Source of the DNA: an uncultured Flavobacteriales bacterium
GTDB lineage: Bacteria; Bacteroidota; Bacteroidia; Flavobacteriales; BACL11
Assembly (NCBI GenBank): GCA_913047525.1
Contig: CAJWUS010000036.1
Coordinates: 1-10,443 of the forward strand
DNA: 10,443 nucleotides
Reading direction: 5' to 3'
How positions within the stretch are numbered: the stretch's first letter is position 1; every line of letters begins with the position of its first letter. Positions 7,858 to 10,443 of the stretch are shown here, one piece after another. Below the pieces are notes generated by a model that ran no database searches, was not told where the DNA came from, and saw only the letters and a program-made list of their open reading frames with translations. Made by a program: the position numbers and the translations under genes.

Positions 7858-9122
7858 GAAAATTAATTTATAGTTTACTACTATTAATTTGTCCTTTTAT
7901 TACAAAAGCAACAGATACTAATTTAACTCAAGACACTTTAATTTTGAGCAGTACAATCAATGTGGAATCAAATAGCTTAAATATGGATTTTGCAAATAAA
8001 ATGCTATTTGGCGGTTACATTAATGAAAGTCAAAAAAATAGCTGGATTTCTAAATTAGATAAAAACAACACTCTATTTGCTGAAGTTTGCAACACACTTA
8101 GTTTTCATAGAAATTTTGGCGACAATTCGTTTTACTTTTCTATTGCAGATAGAAACTTAGCAAAAATGTTATTTTCTAAAGACTTCATGAAGGTTGCTCT
8201 TTTTGGAAATTATAATTACCAAGGAGACACTTTGCATTTTGATAAAACTAATTTTACTTTAGATAGATTTCAACAAATAAAGATGGGTTATAAAAAAATA
8301 TTTCAGATTCAAGAGAATAACTTAACAATTAGCACAGCAGTTTCCTATCTAAATGGAAATCATCATCTTTCTTTTATATCTAACAATGCTTCTTTCTATA
8401 CTGCACCCTTTGGTAGTAGCAATAATCTTTCTTACGATATAAGTGCCTTTGCTACCGATACTGCTAATTTCAAATATTTTGAAAATAATGGAACTGGATT
8501 TGCTTTTGATTTTGCAATCAACCTTGAAAATAAAAATAAGAAATACACCCTATATCTTAGCGATCTAGGATATATCAATTGGAAGGAGAGCGCTTTAAAA
8601 TATAATACGGATACCTCCTTTTCTTTCAACGGATTTGAAATTGAAAATCTATTAGACTTTAACGATTCCATTCTAGAAGCAGAGTCCGATAAATATTTGG
8701 AAGATATTTATATTAAAGGAAGAAAAGGAACTGTCAAATCATATATCCCAGCTAATTTTGGCCTTAAAATGGAGGCACCGCTAAATGATTTATATTTTAG
8801 TAAATATATTCTAGGCTTGAACTTAAAATGGCAACCATTTCAAGATAATATGCTTATTTCAGGAGAAAAGATTCTTCAGGGATTCTATGAGTCTGGTTAT
8901 AGCCCTTATTTTTACATAAAAGCTTTTACAGAAAATAAATACGCATTAATTGCTCCCCAATTATCTATTGGTGGATATTATCAAAAATTAAGCTTAGGGC
9001 TTTCTGCTAAATTTGGTAAGAAGATACCTATAAGCATAGGTAGCAATCATATTGAAAGTATTTTTAAAGGTAGTGATAGTCAATGTTTGAATGTTTATTT
9101 ACAGATTGCTGTAAAATTTTAA
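7854..9122 (+). CDS. predicted outer-membrane beta-barrel, DUF5723-like
   Basis: A 422-residue exported protein. Residues 1-19 form a signal peptide (MRKLIYSLLLLICPFITKA, probable cleavage before TDTN). The rest shows repeated amphipathic beta strands and ends in Phe (LQIAVKF), the C-terminal aromatic typical of outer-membrane barrels. The stretches NKMLFGGYIN, RFQQIKMGYKKIF and LYLSDLGYINWKESALKY resemble, from memory, the Bacteroidota family DUF5723, which has no assigned function; I have not been able to search this. The start is TTG (7854-7856), sitting on the lipoprotein stop as TTGA. The next in-frame ATG is some 43 codons on and would remove the signal peptide, so TTG is the credible start. 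Coupling to the preceding lipoprotein suggests a shared complex, perhaps an outer-membrane transport or assembly unit (inference). kdsA follows 4 bases later. Alternatives are a FadL/PorV-like or PorP/SprF-like barrel. Confidence 0.75.
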   Translation: MRKLIYSLLLLICPFITKATDTNLTQDTLILSSTINVESNSLNMDFANKMLFGGYINESQKNSWISKLDKNNTLFAEVCNTLSFHRNFGDNSFYFSIADRNLAKMLFSKDFMKVALFGNYNYQGDTLHFDKTNFTLDRFQQIKMGYKKIFQIQENNLTISTAVSYLNGNHHLSFISNNASFYTAPFGSSNNLSYDISAFATDTANFKYFENNGTGFAFDFAINLENKNKKYTLYLSDLGYINWKESALKYNTDTSFSFNGFEIENLLDFNDSILEAESDKYLEDIYIKGRKGTVKSYIPANFGLKMEAPLNDLYFSKYILGLNLKWQPFQDNMLISGEKILQGFYESGYSPYFYIKAFTENKYALIAPQLSIGGYYQKLSLGLSAKFGKKIPISIGSNHIESIFKGSDSQCLNVYLQIAVKF

Positions 9123-9126
9123 AATC

Positions 9127-9939
9127 ATGTTAGCAAAAATCAATAAAATACAACACCAAAGGAGTGGTAATTTCTTTTTGATGGCAGGACCTTGCGTTAT
9201 TGAAGAAGAATCAATGGCAATGGAGATTGCAGAAAAAATCTTTGCGATAACCAACAAATTAGAGATTCCATTTATCTTTAAAGGAAGTTATAGAAAAGCA
9301 AACAGAAGCCGCTTAGATTCTTTTACTGGAATTGGCGATATGGAAGCTTTGGAAATCCTAAAAAAAGTGGGAGAACGATTTAATATCCCTACAGTAACGG
9401 ACATACATACTGCTGAAGAAGCTGCTATTGCTGCAAAGTATGTTGATGTATTGCAGATCCCAGCTTTTTTGTGCAGACAAACTGAATTATTAGTTGCAGC
9501 TGCAAAAACAGGAAAATTGATAAATATTAAAAAAGGGCAATTCCTTTCTGCTGAAAGCATGATACATGCTGTAAATAAGGTAAAAGATAGTGGTAATAAT
9601 GCTGTGATGCTTACCGATAGAGGGACCATGTTTGGATACCAAGATATGGTTGTGGACTTTAGAGGAATCCCTACTATGCAAAGCTTTGGCGTTCCTGTTA
9701 TTTTGGATATTACACATTCCCTGCAAACACCGAACCAAAATAATGGTATAACAGGTGGCAAACCAGAAATGATAGAAACAATAGCCAATGCAGGAGTTGC
9801 AACTGGGGTTGATGGGATCTTTTTAGAAACACATCCAAATCCTAAAAATGCAAAATCAGATGGAGAAAATATGTTGCAACTTGATCAATTAGAACAGCTG
9901 CTTGTCAAACTAATAAAAATACAAGAAGCAAGTAGATAA
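9127..9939 (+). CDS. kdsA: 3-deoxy-8-phosphooctulonate synthase (Kdo-8-P synthase)
   Basis: A 270-residue cytoplasmic enzyme that condenses phosphoenolpyruvate with D-arabinose 5-phosphate to give Kdo-8-phosphate, a precursor of the LPS inner core. Family motifs run in order: AGPCVIEEES (20-29), FKGSYRKANRSR (51-62), TDIHT (91-95), QIPAFLCRQTELL (110-122), KKGQFLS (135-141), ITHSLQTPNQ (195-204) and FLETHPNPKNAKSDGENML (232-250). The metal ligands known from the Aquifex enzyme (Cys11, His185, Glu222, Asp233) correspond to Cys23, His197, Glu234 and Asp245 here, all shifted by 12, so this is the metal-dependent class rather than the metal-free E. coli type with Asn in place of the Cys. The ATG at 9127 is 4 bases after the barrel gene stop and gives a normal-length N-terminus. 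It is the last gene of the plus-strand run. The other Kdo genes (kdsB, kdsC, kdsD) are not in the window. Confidence 0.95.
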   Translation: MLAKINKIQHQRSGNFFLMAGPCVIEEESMAMEIAEKIFAITNKLEIPFIFKGSYRKANRSRLDSFTGIGDMEALEILKKVGERFNIPTVTDIHTAEEAAIAAKYVDVLQIPAFLCRQTELLVAAAKTGKLINIKKGQFLSAESMIHAVNKVKDSGNNAVMLTDRGTMFGYQDMVVDFRGIPTMQSFGVPVILDITHSLQTPNQNNGITGGKPEMIETIANAGVATGVDGIFLETHPNPKNAKSDGENMLQLDQLEQLLVKLIKIQEASR

Positions 9940-9958
9940 AAAATGAAAAAGCTACCAC

Positions 9959-9986
9959 TTTCTACATAATGATGGAACTGTAGAGA
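9959..9986. terminator. weak hairpin between convergent kdsA and the small minus-strand gene
   Basis: TTTCTACA (9959-9966) can pair with TGTAGAGA (9979-9986) as an 8-base stem with one G-T pair, around a 12-base loop. On the minus strand the stem is followed after several bases by two T runs (complement of the A runs near 9940-9950), so it might stop transcription of the small minus-strand gene. No T run follows on the plus strand. The stem is short and AT-rich, so it may have no role. Confidence 0.25.
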
Positions 9987-9995
9987 AAAAGATAG

Positions 9996-10443
9996 TTATT
10001 GAATAATAGTAGCACACCAGCCCTCTTCTACTGGTTTTAACCAATTAGAAAGCTCACTCTTTTTTTGTATTGTAAGGTCGTAAAATAAAGTTTCTTTATT
10101 TGCAAACTCTGCTAATTTAAAAGTAGGCATACATCTAATAATACCATCTATTCTGCAAAAAATATTTAACCTATTTAATAAAGAAATAGAAAGATCTTTT
10201 TCTAATTCTTGAATAATTCTTTGTAAAGAATCAATAGAACAGCCTCCTACTCCAAATTCAGAATCATCCAATGCTATAACAATAAAATGATCTTCTTTTA
10301 TTGTTACTGCTGCAGTTAAAGGGTTATTGTGATAATCCCAAGTTTTAAGGTATTCTAAGATTTTTTCTAGGATAACCTCTTGCTGATAATCAGTTAATTT
10401 AGATTCAGAGCCATATATCCACAAACGAGATTCATCTGAAATA
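9996..10443 (-). CDS. small conserved cytoplasmic protein, unknown function (5' end off window)
   Basis: At least 142 residues ending at the TAA at 9998-9996. An in-frame TTG at 10424 can serve as a start, but the frame stays open to the window edge (ISDESR precedes LWIYGSES) with no ATG, so the true start is probably outside. There is no signal peptide or membrane span in the visible part. Features seen are LWIYGSES near the N-terminus, FIVIALDD, a GGCSIDS motif, an alpha-helical stretch RIIQELEKDLSISLLNRLN, and a C-terminal EEGWCATIIQ. The WIY opening and GCSID motif recall a widespread Bacteroidota family that databases often label 'ABC transporter ATPase'. No Walker A, Walker B or ABC signature is visible, so that label would be wrong here. 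The function is unknown. It converges on kdsA with a 56-base gap. Confidence 0.75.
   Translation of the reverse strand, partial: ISDESRLWIYGSESKLTDYQQEVILEKILEYLKTWDYHNNPLTAAVTIKEDHFIVIALDDSEFGVGGCSIDSLQRIIQELEKDLSISLLNRLNIFCRIDGIIRCMPTFKLAEFANKETLFYDLTIQKKSELSNWLKPVEEGWCATIIQ

Noticed and set aside
5827..9122. SusC/SusD-type polysaccharide uptake pair
   Set aside because: The order is lipoprotein then barrel, the barrel is only 422 residues with no TonB box or plug domain, and the lipoprotein lacks the TPR-like helices of SusD.
9288..9788. 166-residue open frame on the minus strand
   Set aside because: Lies wholly antisense to kdsA, whose full set of catalytic motifs is intact; composition (Ser/Ile/Pro-rich) is that of a reverse-complement shadow.
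9996..10424. ATP-binding role for the small minus-strand gene
   Set aside because: Relatives are often labelled as ABC ATPases, but no Walker A, Walker B or ABC signature motif is present.

Overview
The window (about 10.4 kb, AT-rich, no ribosomal RNA, tRNA, insertion sequence or CRISPR visible) looks like ordinary chromosome from a Gram-negative member of the Bacteroidota, perhaps a Flavobacteriia or Sphingobacteriia-like lineage. Reasons: a Kdo-8-phosphate synthase (so lipopolysaccharide is made), a lipoprotein plus outer-membrane barrel pair with a Bacteroidota-type barrel family, a 7TM-HD cyclic-di-AMP phosphodiesterase, a small protein family I associate with Bacteroidota, and start codons preceded by A/T-rich sequence without a Shine-Dalgarno motif. 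The genus cannot be named from this sequence.

Layout. Left edge (1-395, +): 3' end of an OppC/DppC-type ABC permease. It converges on and overlaps by 4 bases a long minus-strand gene (392-2500) for a PgpH-like membrane HD phosphodiesterase. An 80-bp divergent intergenic region (2501-2580) then launches a tight plus-strand run of six genes to 9939: acetyl-CoA acetyltransferase, NlpC/P60 peptidase with an SH3-like domain, the RarA/MgsA AAA+ ATPase, a large uncharacterised lipoprotein, a predicted outer-membrane beta-barrel (DUF5723-like), and KdsA. Gaps are at most 17 bases, with overlaps of 1 base (thiolase/NlpC) and 4 bases (lipoprotein/barrel), so one transcription unit is likely although the functions are mixed. 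At the right edge a minus-strand gene (stop at 9996, start probably beyond the window) encodes a small cytoplasmic protein of unknown function.

How the genes might fit together. Several products touch the envelope: NlpC/P60 (peptidoglycan), KdsA (Kdo for LPS), the lipoprotein and the barrel (outer membrane), and PgpH (c-di-AMP, linked in other bacteria to turgor and wall homeostasis). RarA and the thiolase are general housekeeping. The least described part is the lipoprotein/barrel couplet at 5827-9122, which may form an outer-membrane complex; this is inference from gene coupling and predicted location. Apart from this couplet I see no sign of a defence system, mobile element or other novel system.
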